Positions 10,139 through 22,305 of a stretch of 64,000 nucleotides of DNA are shown here, one piece after another. This DNA comes from Phorcus lineatus. Taxonomy: Eukaryota; Mollusca; Gastropoda; Trochida; Trochidae. Location of the stretch: the NCBI GenBank assembly GCA_921293015.1, contig OV121081.1, positions 44,107,877 through 44,171,876 on the forward strand, in the 5' to 3' direction. The position numbers and the translations under genes were made by a program. Every line of letters starts with the position of its first letter. The stretch's first letter is position 1. The notes under the pieces are model-generated. The model was not told where the DNA came from. It saw only the letters and a program-made list of their open reading frames with translations, and did no database searches.

Positions 10139-11152
10139 AAATTTTGGTGACCAAAGTCGGAACCGTGACCTTTCATTGTTTCAAGGGTCAAGTCGTGACG
10201 TAACAGACGTGTGCCATAGTAACGTCATAGACAGAAGAGAGCTCTGACGCGCTTTGCATTAGCTCCCAGAAAACGGCGATTTCGGCGGATTAAAGCGCTG
10301 CCGGCCCGTAAAAACGATTGAAAAGGTTAGTTGACAACTTTATCTAACTGCTACATAGCTTTTTATGTGGAATTTTCTTTTGAAAATTTATTTAATGAGC
10401 GTTTGAAATTGCTACTTGGTCTTAACCATTGCTGCAATAGGGAAATTACCGACTTTGCGTTTCTTTAATTCAACGATGTATGTAGGCATTTTCTTACATG
10501 GCCATGTGTTTTTCAAGTCTTCTAACACAGTATTCCTTGTGTTTTTGTTAATTTTGTGAATATTTTCATACTTGATATACATATTTAGGGGCAGAATTAA
10601 CCCATGGCGTTATAGTACTTTTTGAGTGCTTTTTGGCCAAAGGGTATAGCTGTACTGATAGTTTCGGCTGTCCAGCTGGCACTTAGTTGCTTCATGTAAT
10701 GTCTTCAAAAACGTATTTCGGACATGGCCGACGTTTAACCTACGTTGCAATTGTATGTTAATGGGATGTAGCCATGTGGGGTATGTGTTAAACGTTGAGG
10801 CAAAAAAAATGAATAAGTTCCTTCAGTGCTGTACACGACATTACGAGTAGTTAGGGTCGCTACTTTTAGGTGTTCTTAGGGAATTTTGTGGCCTAAACAT
10901 TTGCTAAAAGTGTGTAGATGTATATTCAAAGTAGTGGCGGCCGAATTTGGTCGCAACACACTGTATCCAAGTACAAATACACGTACTCTGGAGTTTACTC
11001 ATCTGTTCACATTACACCCTTTTTGCGGCCCCTTCCCGTTCAAACTATGGCTCAAATCCGCCGTCATGGCAATCGGAAAAGATGCGCCGTGAAATTAGCT
11101 TTCGTTTGATACCATTTTCACATCGCTAACCCCTCTAGTTAGCGTTCTAGCT
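10139..11152 (+). repeat. Satellite unit u11, A-type
   Basis: GCATTA near 118, TCTTACATGG near 354, ACATGGCCG at 584. The private change CCTTGTGTTT near 397 distinguishes it from u5. Confidence 0.97.
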
Positions 11153-12166
11153 AAATTTTGGTGACCAAAGTCGGAACCGTGACCTTTCATTGTTTCCAGG
11201 GTCAAGTCGTGACGTAACAGACGTGTGCCATAGTAACGTCATAGACAGAAGAGAGCTCTGACGCGCTTTGCGTTAGCTCCCAGAAAACGGCGATTTCGGC
11301 GGATTAAAGCGCTGCCGGCCCGTAAAAACGATTGAAAAGGTTAGTTGACAACTTTATCTAACTGCTACATAGCTTTTTATGTGGAATTTTCTTTTGAAAA
11401 TTTATTTAATGAGCGTTTGAAATTGCTACTTCGTCTTAACCATTGCTGCAATAGGGAAATTACCGACTTTGCATTTCTTTAATTCAACGATGTATGTAGG
11501 CATTTTCTTACATGGCCATGTGTTTTTCAAGTCTTCTAACACAGTATTCCTTATGTTTTTGTTAATTTTGTGAATATTTTCATACTTGATATACATATTT
11601 AGGGGCAGAATTAACCCATGGCGTTATAGTACTTTTTGAGTGCTTTTTGGCCAAAGGGTATAGCTGTACTGATAGTTTCGGCTGTCCAGCTGGCACTTAG
11701 TTGCTTCATGTAATGTCTTCAAAAACGTATTTCGGACATGTCCGACGTTTAACCTACGTTGCAATTGTATGTTAATGGGATGTAGCCATGTGGGGTATGT
11801 GTTAAACGTTGAGGCAAAAAAAATGAATAAGTTCCTTCAGTGCTGTACACGACATTACGAGTAGTTAGGGTCGCTACTTTTAGGTGTTCTTAGGGAATTT
11901 TGTGGCCTAAACATTTGCTAAAAGTGTGTAGATGTATATTCAAAGTAGTGGCGGCCGAATTTGGTCGCAACACACTGTATCCAAGTACAAATACACGTAC
12001 TCTGGAGTTTACTCATCTGTTCACATTACACCCTTTTTGCAGCCCCTTCCCGTTCAAACTATGGCTCAAATCCGCGGTCATGGCAATCGGAAAAGATGCG
12101 CCGTGAAATTAGCTTTCGTTTGATACCATTTTCACATCGCTAACCCCTCTAGTTAGCGTTCTAGCT
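11153..12166 (+). repeat. Satellite unit u12, A-type
   Basis: TTTCCAGG near 41, CTTCGTCTT near 278, TTGCATTT near 317, TCTTACATGG near 354, TGCAGCCC at 886, ACTATGG at 907 and CCGCGGTC near 920. Left end matches u6, right end matches u9. Confidence 0.97.
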
Positions 12167-13180
12167 AAATTTTGGTGACCAAAGTCGGAACCGTGACCTT
12201 TCATTGTTTCAAGGGTCAAGTCGTGACGTAACAGACGTGTGCCATAGTAACGTCATAGACAGAAGAGAGCTCTGACGCGCTTTGCGTTAGCTCCCAGAAA
12301 ACGGCGATTTCGGCGGATTAAAGCGCTGCCGGCCCGTAAAAACGATTGAAAAGGTTAGTTGACAACTTTATCTAACTGCTACATAGCTTTTTATGTGGAA
12401 TTTTCTTTTGAAAATTTATTTAATGAGCGTTTGAAATTGCTACTTGGTCTTAACCATTGCTGCAATAGGGAAATTACCGACTTTGCGTTTCTTTAATTCA
12501 ACGATGTATGTAGGCATTTTCTGACATGGCCATGTGTTTTTCAAGTCTTCTAACACAGTATTCCTTATGTTTTTGTTAATTTTGTGAATATTTTCATACT
12601 TGATATACATATTTAGGGGCAGAATTAACCCATGGCGTTATAGTACTTTTTGAGTGCTTTTTGGCCAAAGGGTATAGCTGTACTGATAGTTTCGGCTGTC
12701 CAGCTGGCACTTAGTTGCTTCATGTAATGTCTTCAAAAACGTATTTCGGACATGTCCGACGTTTAACCTACGTTGCAATTGTATGTTAATGGGATGTAGC
12801 CATGTGGGGTATGTGTTAAACGTTGAGGCAAAAAAAATGAATAAGTTCCTTCAGTGCTGTACACGACATTACGAGTAGTTAGGGTCGTTTCTTTTAGGTG
12901 TTCTTAGGGAATTTTGTGGCCTAAACATTTGCTAAAAGTGTGTAGATGTATATTCAAAGTAGTGGCGGCCGAATTTGGTCGTTACACACTGTATCCAAGT
13001 ACAAATACACGTACTCTGGAGTTTACTCATCTGTTCACATTACACCCTTTTTGCGGCCCCTTCCCGTTCAAACTACGGCTCAAATCCGCCGTCATGGCAA
13101 TCGAAAAAGATGCGCCGTGAAATTAGCTTTCGTTTGATACCATTTTCACATCGCTAACCCCTCTAGTTAGCGTTCTAGCT
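12167..13180 (+). repeat. Satellite unit u13, first B-type unit
   Basis: Consensus left half with TTCTGAC; right half has TTTC at 722 and TTAC at 816, the first occurrence of B-type states in the window; ATCGAAAA at 934. Confidence 0.97.
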
Positions 13181-14194
13181 AAATTTTGGTGACCAAAGTC
13201 GGAACCGTGACCTTTCATTGTTTCAAGGGTCAAGTCGTGACGTAACAGACGTGTGCCATAGTAACGTCATAGACAGAAGAGAGCTCTGACGCGCTTTGCG
13301 TTAGCTCCCAGAAAACGGCGATTTCGGCGGATTAAAGCGCTGCCGGCCCGTAAAAACGATTGAAAAGGTTAGTTGACAACTTTATCTAACTGCTACATAG
13401 CTTTTTATGTGGAATTTTCTTTTGAAAATTTATTTAATGAGCGTTTGAAATTGCTACTTGGTCTTAACCATTGCTGCAATAGGGAAATTACCGACTTTGC
13501 GTTTCTTTAATTCAACGATGTATGTAGGCATTTTTTGACATGGCCATGTGTTTTTCAAGTCTTCTAACACAGTGTTCCTTATGTTTTTGTTAATTTTGTG
13601 AATATTTTCATACTTGATATACATATTTAGGGGCAGAATTAACCCATGGCGTTATAGTACTTTTTGAGTGCTTTTTGGCCAAAGGGTATAGCTGTACTGA
13701 TAGTTTCGGCTGTCCAGCTGGCACTTAGTTGCTTCATGTAATGTCTTCAAAAACGTATTTCGGACATGTCCGACGTTTAACCTACGTTGCAATTGTATGT
13801 TAATGGGATGTAGCCATGTGGGGTATGTGTTAAACGTTGAGGCAAAAAAAATGAATAAGTTCCTTCAGTGCTGTACACGACATTACGAGTAGTTAGGGTC
13901 GCTACTTTTAGGTGTTCTTAGGGAATTTTGTGGCCTAAACATTTGCTAAAAGTGTATAGATGTATATTCAAAGTAGTGGCGGCCGAATTTGGTCGCAACA
14001 CACTGTATCCAAGTACAAATACACGTACTCTGGAGTTTACTCATCTGTTCACATTACACCCTTTTTGCGGCCCCTTCCCGTTCAAACTACGGCTCAAATC
14101 CGCCGTCATGGCAATCGAAAAAGATGCGCCGTGAAATTAGCTTTCGTTTGATACCATTTTCACATCGCTAACCCCTCTAGTTAGCGTTCTAGCT
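13181..14194 (+). repeat. Satellite unit u14, A-type
   Basis: TTTTTTGAC near 351, CAGTGTTCC near 390, GTGTATAG near 773, ATCGAAAA at 934. Confidence 0.97.
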
Positions 14195-15208
14195 AAATTT
14201 TGGTGACCAAAGTCGGAACCGTGACCTTTCATTGTTTCAAGGGTCAAGTCGTGACGTAACAGACGTGTGCCATAGTAACGTCATAGACAGAAGAGAGCTC
14301 TGACGCGCTTTGCGTTAGCTCCCAGAAAACGGCGATTTCGGCGGATTAAAGCGCTGCCGGCCCGTAAAAACGATTGAAAAGGTTAGTTGACAACTTTATC
14401 TAACTGCTACATAGCTTTTTATGTGGAATTTTCTTTTGAAAATTTATTTAATGAGCGTTTGAAATTGCTACTTGGTCTTAACCATTGCTGCAATAGGGAA
14501 ATTACCGACTTTGCGTTTCTTTAATTCAACGATGTATGTAGGCATTTTTTGACATGGCCATGTGTTTTTCAAGTCTTCTAACACAGTGTTCCTTATGTTT
14601 TTGTTAATTTTGTGAATATTTTCATACTTGATATACATATTTAGGGGCAGAATTAACCCATGGCGTTATAGTACTTTTTGAGTGCTTTTTGGCCAAAGGG
14701 TATAGCTGTACTGATAGTTTCGGCTGTCCAGCTGGCACTTAGTTGCTTCATGTAATGTCTTCAAAAACGTATTTCGGACATGTCCGACGTTTAACCTACG
14801 TTGCAATTGTATGTTAATGGGATGTAGCCATGTGGGGTATGTGTTAAACGTTGAGGCAAAAAAAATGAATAAGTTCCTTCAGTGCTGTACACGACATTAC
14901 GAGTAGTTAGGGTCGCTACTTTTAGGTGTTCTTAGGGAATTTTGTGGCCTAAACATTTGCTAAAAGTGTGTAGATGTATATTCAAAGTAGTGGCGGCCGA
15001 ATTTGGTCGCAACACACTGTATCCAAGTACAAATACACGTACTCTGGAGTTTACTCATCTGTTCACATTACACCCTTTTTGCAGCCCCTTCCCATTCAAA
15101 CTACGGCTCAAATCCGCCGTCATGGTAATCGGAAAAGATGCGCCGTGAAATTAGCTTTCGTTTGATACCATTTTCACATCGCTAACCCCTCTAGTTAGCG
15201 TTCTAGCT
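14195..15208 (+). repeat. Satellite unit u15, A-type
   Basis: Matches u7 at TTTTTTGAC, CAGTGTTCC, TGCAGCCC and CATGGTAATC. The private CCCATTC near 896 distinguishes it. Confidence 0.97.
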
Positions 15209-16222
15209 AAATTTTGGTGACCAAAGTCGGAACCGTGACCTTTCATTGTTTCAAGGGTCAAGTCGTGACGTAACAGACGTGTGCCATAGTAACGTCATAG
15301 ACAGAAGAGAGCTCTGACGCGCTTTGCGTTAGCTCCCAGAAAACGGCGATTTCGGCGGATTAAAGCGCTGCCGGCCCGTAAAAACGATTGAAAAGGTTAG
15401 TTGACAACTTTATCTAACTGCTACATAGCTTTTTATGTGGAATTTTCTTTTGAAAATTTATTTAATGAGCGTTTGAAATTGCTACTTGGTCTTAACCATT
15501 GCTGCAATAGGGAAATTACCGACTTTGCGTTTCTTTAATTCAACGATGTATGTAGGCATTTTCTTACATGGCCATGTGTTTTTCAAGTCTTCTAACACAG
15601 TATTCCTTATGTTTTTGTTAATTTTGTGAATATTTTCATACTTGATATACATATTTAGGGGCAGAATTAACCCATGGCGTTATAGTACTTTTTGAGTGCT
15701 TTTTGGCCAAAGGGTATAGCTGTACTGATAGTTTCGGCTGTCCAGCTGGCACTTAGTTGCTTCATGTAATGTCTTCAAAAACGTATTTCGGACATGTCCG
15801 ACGTTTAACCTACGTTGCAATTGTATGTTAATGGGATGTAGCCATGTGGGGTATGTGTTAAACGTTGAGGCAAAAAAAATGAATAAGTTCCTTCAGTGCT
15901 GTACACGACATTACGAGTAGTTAGGGTCGCTACTTTTAGGTGTTCTTAGGGAATTTTGTGGCCTAAACATTTGCTAAAAGTGTATAGATGTATATTCAAA
16001 GTAGTGGCGGCCGAATTTGGTCGCAACACACTGTATCCAAGTACAAATACACGTACTCTGGAGTTTACTCATCTGTTCACATTACACCCTTTTTGCGGCC
16101 CCTTCCCGTTCAAACTACGGCTCAAATCCGCCGTCATGGCAATCGAAAAAGATGCGCCGTGAAATTAGCTTTCGTTTGATACCATTTTCACATCGCTAAC
16201 CCCTCTAGTTAGCGTTCTAGCT
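15209..16222 (+). repeat. Satellite unit u16, A-type
   Basis: TCTTACATGG near 354, GTGTATAG near 773, ATCGAAAA at 934. Same marker set as u21. Confidence 0.97.
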
Positions 16223-17236
16223 AAATTTTGGTGACCAAAGTCGGAACCGTGACCTTTCATTGTTTCAAGGGTCAAGTCGTGACGTAACAGACGTGTGCCA
16301 TAGTAACGTCATAGACAGAAGAGAGGTCTGACGCGCTTTGCGTTAGCTCCCAGAAAACGGCGATTTCGGCGGATTAAAGCGCTGCCGGCCCGTAAAAACG
16401 ATTGAAAAGGTTAGTTGACAACTTTATCTAACTGCTACATAGCTTTTTATGTGGAATTTTCTTTTGAAAATTTATTTAATGAGCGTTTGAAATTGCTACT
16501 TGGTCTTAACCATTGCTGCAATAGGGAAATTACCGACTTTGCGTTTCTTTAATTCAACGATGTATGTAGGCATTTTTTGACATGGCCATGTGTTTTTCAA
16601 GTCTTCTAACACAGTGTTCCTTATGTTTTTGTTAATTTTGTGAATATTTTCATACTTGATATACATATTTAGGGGCAGAATTAACCCATGGCGTTATAGT
16701 ACTTTTTGAGTGCTTTTTGGCCAAAGGGTATAGCTGTACTGATAGTTTCGGCTGTCCAGCTGGCACTTAGTTGCTTCATGTAATGTCTTCAAAAACGTAT
16801 TTCGGACATGTCCGACGTTTAACCTACGTTGCAATTGTATGTTAATGGGATGTAGCCATGTGGGGTATGTGTTAAACGTTGAGGCAAAAAAAATGAATAA
16901 GTTCCTTCAGTGCTGTACACGACATTACGAGTAGTTAGGGTCGTTTCTTTTAGGTGTTCTTAGGGAATTTTGTGGCCTAAACATTTGCTAAAAGTGTGTA
17001 GATGTATATTCAAAGTAGTGGCGGCCGAATTTGGTCGTTACACACTGTATCCAAGTACAAATACACGTACTCTGGAGTTTACTCATCTGTTCACATTACA
17101 CCCTTTTTGCGGCCCCTTCCCGTTCAAACTACGGCTCAAATCCGCCGTCATGGCAATCGGAAAAGATGCGCCGTGAAATTAGCTTTCGTTTGATACCATT
17201 TTCACATCGCTAACCCCTCTAGTTAGCGTTCTAGCT
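16223..17236 (+). repeat. Satellite unit u17, B-type
   Basis: GAGGTCTGAC near 101 destroys the AGAGCTCT palindrome; TTTTTTGAC, CAGTGTTCC, TTTC at 722, TTAC at 816, ATCGGAAA at 934. Confidence 0.97.
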
Positions 17237-18250
17237 AAATTTTGGTGACCAAAGTCGGAACCGTGACCTTTCATTGTTTCAAGGGTCAAGTCGTGACGTA
17301 ACAGACGTGTGCCATAGTAACGTCATAGACAGAAGAGAGCTCTGACGCGCTTTGCGTTAGCTCCCAGAAAACGGCGATTTCGGCGGATTAAAGCGCTGCC
17401 GGCCCGTAAAAACGATTGAAAAGGTTAGTTGACAACTTTATCTAACTGCTACATAGCTTTTTATGTGGAATTTTCTTTTGAAAATTTATTTAATGAGCGT
17501 TTGAAATTGCTACTTGGTCTTAACCATTGCTGCAATAGGGAAATTACCGACTTTGCGTTTCTTTAATTCAACGATGTATGTAGGCATTTTTTGACATGGC
17601 CATGTGTTTTTCAAGTCTTCTAACACAGTGTTCCTTATGTTTTTGTTAATTTTGTGAATATTTTCATACTTGATATACATATTTAGGGGCAGAATTAACC
17701 CATGGCGTTATAGTACTTTTTGAGTGCTTTTTGGCCAAAGGGTATAGCTGTACTGATAGTTTCGGCTGTCCAGCTGGCACTTAGTTGCTTCATGTAATGT
17801 CTTCAAAAACGTATTTCGGACATGTCCGACGTTTAACCTACGTTGCAATTGTATGTTAATGGGATGTAGCCATGTGGGGTATGTGTTAAACGTTGAGGCA
17901 AAAAAAATGAATAAGTTCCTTCAGTGCTGTACACGACATTACGAGTAGTTAGGGTCGTTTCTTTTAGGTGTTCTTAGGGAATTTTGTGGCCTAAACATTT
18001 GCTAAAAGTGTGTAGATGTATATTCAAAGTAGTGGCGGCCGAATTTGGTCGCAACACACTGTATCCAAGTACAAATACACGTACTCTGGAGTTTACTCAT
18101 CTGTTCACATTACACCCTTTTTGCGGCCCCTTCCCGTTCAAACTATGGCTCAAATCCGCCGTCATGGCAATCGGAAAAGATGCGCCGTGAAATTAGCTTT
18201 CGTTTGATACCATTTTCACATCGCTAACCCCTCTAGTTAGCGTTCTAGCT
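17237..18250 (+). repeat. Satellite unit u18, B/A chimera
   Basis: TTTTTTGAC, CAGTGTTCC and TTTC at 722 as in B-type, but CAAC at 816 and ACTATGG at 907 as in A-type. The switch lies between unit 725 and 816. Confidence 0.97.
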
Positions 18251-19264
18251 AAATTTTGGTGACCAAAGTCGGAACCGTGACCTTTCATTGTTTCAAGGGT
18301 CAAGTCGTGACGTAACAGACGTGTGCCATAGTAACGTCATAGACAGAAGAGAGCTCTGACGCGCTTTGCGTTAGCTCCCAGAAAACGGCGATTTCGGCGG
18401 ATTAAAGCGCTGCCGGCCCGTAAAAACGATTGAAAAGGTTAGTTGACAACTTTATCTAACTGCTACATAGCTTTTTATGTGGAATTTTCTTTTGAAAATT
18501 TATTTAATGAGCGTTTGAAATTGCTACTTCGTCTTAACCATTGCTGCAATAGGGAAATTACCGACTTTGCATTTCTTTAATTCAACGATGTATGTAGGCA
18601 TTTTCTTACATGGCCATGTGTTTTTCAAGTCTTCTAACACAGTATTCCTTATGTTTTTGTTAATTTTGTGAATATTTTCATACTTGATATACATATTTAG
18701 GGGCAGAATAAACCCATGGCGTTATAGTACTTTTTGAGTGCTTTTTGGCCAAAGGGTATAGCTGTACTGATAGTTTCGGCTGTCCAGCTGGCACTTAGTT
18801 GCTTCATGTAATGTCTTCAAAAACGTATTTCGGACATGTCCGACGTTTAACCTACGTTGCAATTGTATGTTAATGGGATGTAGCCATGTGGGGTATGTGT
18901 TAAACGTTGAGGAAAAAAAAATGAATAAGTTCCTTCAGTGCTGTACACGACATTACGAGTAGTTAGGGTCGCTACTTTTAGGTGTTCTTAGGGAATTTTG
19001 TGGCCTAAACATTTGCTAAAAGTGTGTAGATGTATATTCAAAGTAGTGGCGGCCGAATTTGGTCGCAACACACTGTATCCAAGTACAAATACACGTACTC
19101 TGGAGTTTACTCATCTGTTCACATTACACCCTTTTTGCGGCCCCTTCCCGTTCAAACTACGGCTCAAATCCGCCGTCATGGCAATCGGAAAAGATGCGCC
19201 GTGAAATTAGCTTTTGTTTGATACCATTTTCACATCGCTAACCCCTCTAGTTAGCGTTCTAGCT
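18251..19264 (+). repeat. Satellite unit u19, A-type
   Basis: CTTCGTCTT near 278, TTGCATTT near 317, TCTTACATGG, GAATAAACC near 456, C to A at unit 663 extending the A-tract to nine, and CTTTTGTTTG at 961 (CG to TG). Confidence 0.97.
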
Positions 19265-20278
19265 AAATTTTGGTGACCAAAGTCGGAACCGTGACCTTTC
19301 ATTGTTTCAAGGGTCAAGTCGTGACGTAACAGACGTGTGCCATAGTAACGTCATAGACAGAAGAGAGCTCTGACGCGCTTTGCGTTAGCTCCCAGAAAAC
19401 GGCGATTTCGGCGGATTAAAGCGCTGCCGGCCCGTAAAAACGATTGAAAAGGTTAGTTGACAACTTTATCTAACTGCTACATAGCTTTTTATGTGGAATT
19501 TTCTTTTGAAAATTTATTTAATGAGCGTTTGAAATTGCTACTTCGTCTTAACCATTGCTGCAATAGGGAAATTACCGATTTTGCATTTCTTTAATTCAAC
19601 GATGTATGTAGGCATTTTCTTACATGGCCATGTGTTTTTCAAGTCTTCTAACACAGTATTCCTTATGTTTTTGTTAATTTTGTGAATATTTTCATACTTG
19701 ATATACATATTTAGGGGCAGAATAAACCCATGGCGTTATAGTACTTTTTGAGTGCTTTTTGGCCAAAGGGTATAGCTGTACTGATAGTTTCGGCTGTCCA
19801 GCTGGCACTTAGTTGCTTCATGTAATGTCTTCAAAAACGTATTTCGGACATGTCCGACGTTTAACCTACGTTGCAATTGTATGTTAATGGGATGTAGCCA
19901 TGTGGGGTATGTGTTAAACGTTGAGGCAAAAAAAATGAATAAGTTCCTTCAGTGCTGTACACGACATTACGAGTAGTTAGGGTCGCTACTTTTAGGTGTT
20001 CTTAGGGAATTTTGTGGCCTAAACATTTGCTAAAAGTGTGTAGATGTATATTCAAAGTAGTGGCGGCCGAATTTGGTCGCAACACACTGTATCCAAGTAC
20101 AAATACACGTACTCTGGAGTTTACTCATCTGTTCACATTACACCCTTTTTGCAGCCCCTTCCCGTTCAAACTACGGCTCAAATCCGCCGTCATGGCAATC
20201 GGAAAAGATGCGCCGTGAAATTAGCTTTCGTTTGATACCATTTTCACATCGCTAACCCCTCTAGTTAGCGTTCTAGCT
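19265..20278 (+). repeat. Satellite unit u20, A-type
   Basis: Shares CTTCGTCTT, TTGCATTT and GAATAAACC with u19; private CCGATTTTG near 311; TGCAGCCC at 886. Confidence 0.97.
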
Positions 20279-21292
20279 AAATTTTGGTGACCAAAGTCGG
20301 AACCGTGACCTTTCATTGTTTCAAGGGTCAAGTCGTGACGTAACAGACGTGTGCCATAGTAACGTCATAGACAGAAGAGAGCTCTGACGCGCTTTGCGTT
20401 AGCTCCCAGAAAACGGCGATTTCGGCGGATTAAAGCGCTGCCGGCCCGTAAAAACGATTGAAAAGGTTAGTTGACAACTTTATCTAACTGCTACATAGCT
20501 TTTTATGTGGAATTTTCTTTTGAAAATTTATTTAATGAGCGTTTGAAATTGCTACTTGGTCTTAACCATTGCTGCAATAGGGAAATTACCGACTTTGCGT
20601 TTCTTTAATTCAACGATGTATGTAGGCATTTTCTTACATGGCCATGTGTTTTTCAAGTCTTCTAACACAGTATTCCTTATGTTTTTGTTAATTTTGTGAA
20701 TATTTTCATACTTGATATACATATTTAGGGGCAGAATTAACCCATGGCGTTATAGTACTTTTTGAGTGCTTTTTGGCCAAAGGGTATAGCTGTACTGATA
20801 GTTTCGGCTGTCCAGCTGGCACTTAGTTGCTTCATGTAATGTCTTCAAAAACGTATTTCGGACATGTCCGACGTTTAACCTACGTTGCAATTGTATGTTA
20901 ATGGGATGTAGCCATGTGGGGTATGTGTTAAACGTTGAGGCAAAAAAAATGAATAAGTTCCTTCAGTGCTGTACACGACATTACGAGTAGTTAGGGTCGC
21001 TACTTTTAGGTGTTCTTAGGGAATTTTGTGGCCTAAACATTTGCTAAAAGTGTATAGATGTATATTCAAAGTAGTGGCGGCCGAATTTGGTCGCAACACA
21101 CTGTATCCAAGTACAAATACACGTACTCTGGAGTTTACTCATCTGTTCACATTACACCCTTTTTGCGGCCCCTTCCCGTTCAAACTACGGCTCAAATCCG
21201 CCGTCATGGCAATCGAAAAAGATGCGCCGTGAAATTAGCTTTCGTTTGATACCATTTTCACATCGCTAACCCCTCTAGTTAGCGTTCTAGCT
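20279..21292 (+). repeat. Satellite unit u21, A-type
   Basis: TCTTACATGG near 354, GTGTATAG near 773, ATCGAAAA at 934; no private change noticed. Same marker set as u16. Confidence 0.97.
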
Positions 21293-22305
21293 AAATTTTG
21301 GTGACCAAAGTCGGAACCGTGACCTTTCATTGTTTCAAGGGTCAAGTCGTGACGTAACAGACGTGTGCCATAGTAACGTCATAGACAGAAGAGAGCTCTG
21401 ACGCGCTTTGCGTTAGCTCCCAGAAAACGGCGATTTCGGCGGATTAAAGCGCTGCCGGCCCGTAAAAACGATTGAAAAGGTTAGTTGACAACTTTATCTA
21501 ACTGCTACATAGCTTTTTATGTGGAATTTTCTTTTGAAAATTTATTTAATGAGCGTTTGAAATTGCTACTTGGTCTTAACCATTGCTGCAATAGGGAAAT
21601 TACCGACTTTGCGTTTCTTTAATTCAACGATGTATGTAGGCATTTTTTGACATGGCCATGTGTTTTTCAAGTCTTCTAACACAGTGTTCCTTATGTTTTT
21701 GTTAATTTTGTGAATATTTTCATACTTGATATACATATTTAGAGGCAGAATTAACCCATGGCGTTATAGTACTTTTTGAGTGCTTTTTGGCCAAAGGGTA
21801 TAGCTGTACTGATAGTTTCGGCTGTCCAGCTGGCACTTAGTTGCTTCATGTAATGTCTTCAAAAACGTATTTCGGACATGTCCGACGTTTAACCTACGTT
21901 GCAATTGTATGTTAATGGGATGTAGCCATGTGGGGTATGTGTTAAACGTTGAGGCAAAAAAATGAATAAGTTCCTTCAGTGCTGTACACGACATTACGAG
22001 TAGTTAGGGTCGTTTCTTTTAGGTGTTCTTAGGGAATTTTGTGGCCTAAACATTTGCTAAAAGTGTGTAGATGTATATTCAAAGTAGTGGCGGCCGAATT
22101 TGGTCGTTACACACTGTATCCAAGTACAAATACACGTACTCTGGAGTTTACTCATCTGTTCACATTACACCCTTTTTGCGGCCCCTTCCCGTTCAAACTA
22201 CGGCTCAAATCCGCCGTCATGGCAATCGGAAAAGATGCGCCGTGAAATTAGCTTTCGTTTGATACCATTTTCACATCGCTAACCCCTCTAGTTAGCGTTC
22301 TAGCT
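21293..22305 (+). repeat. Satellite unit u22, B-type, 1,013 bp
   Basis: TTTTTTGAC, CAGTGTTCC, private TTTAGAGGC near 446, A-tract shortened to seven (1-bp loss), TTTC at 722, TTAC at 816. Confidence 0.97.

Noticed and set aside
21764..21994. Minus-strand 76-codon frame in u22, u25, u34, u35 and others
   Set aside because: It opens only where the A-tract or +4 indels change the frame; most units interrupt it, so it is a by-product of indels.
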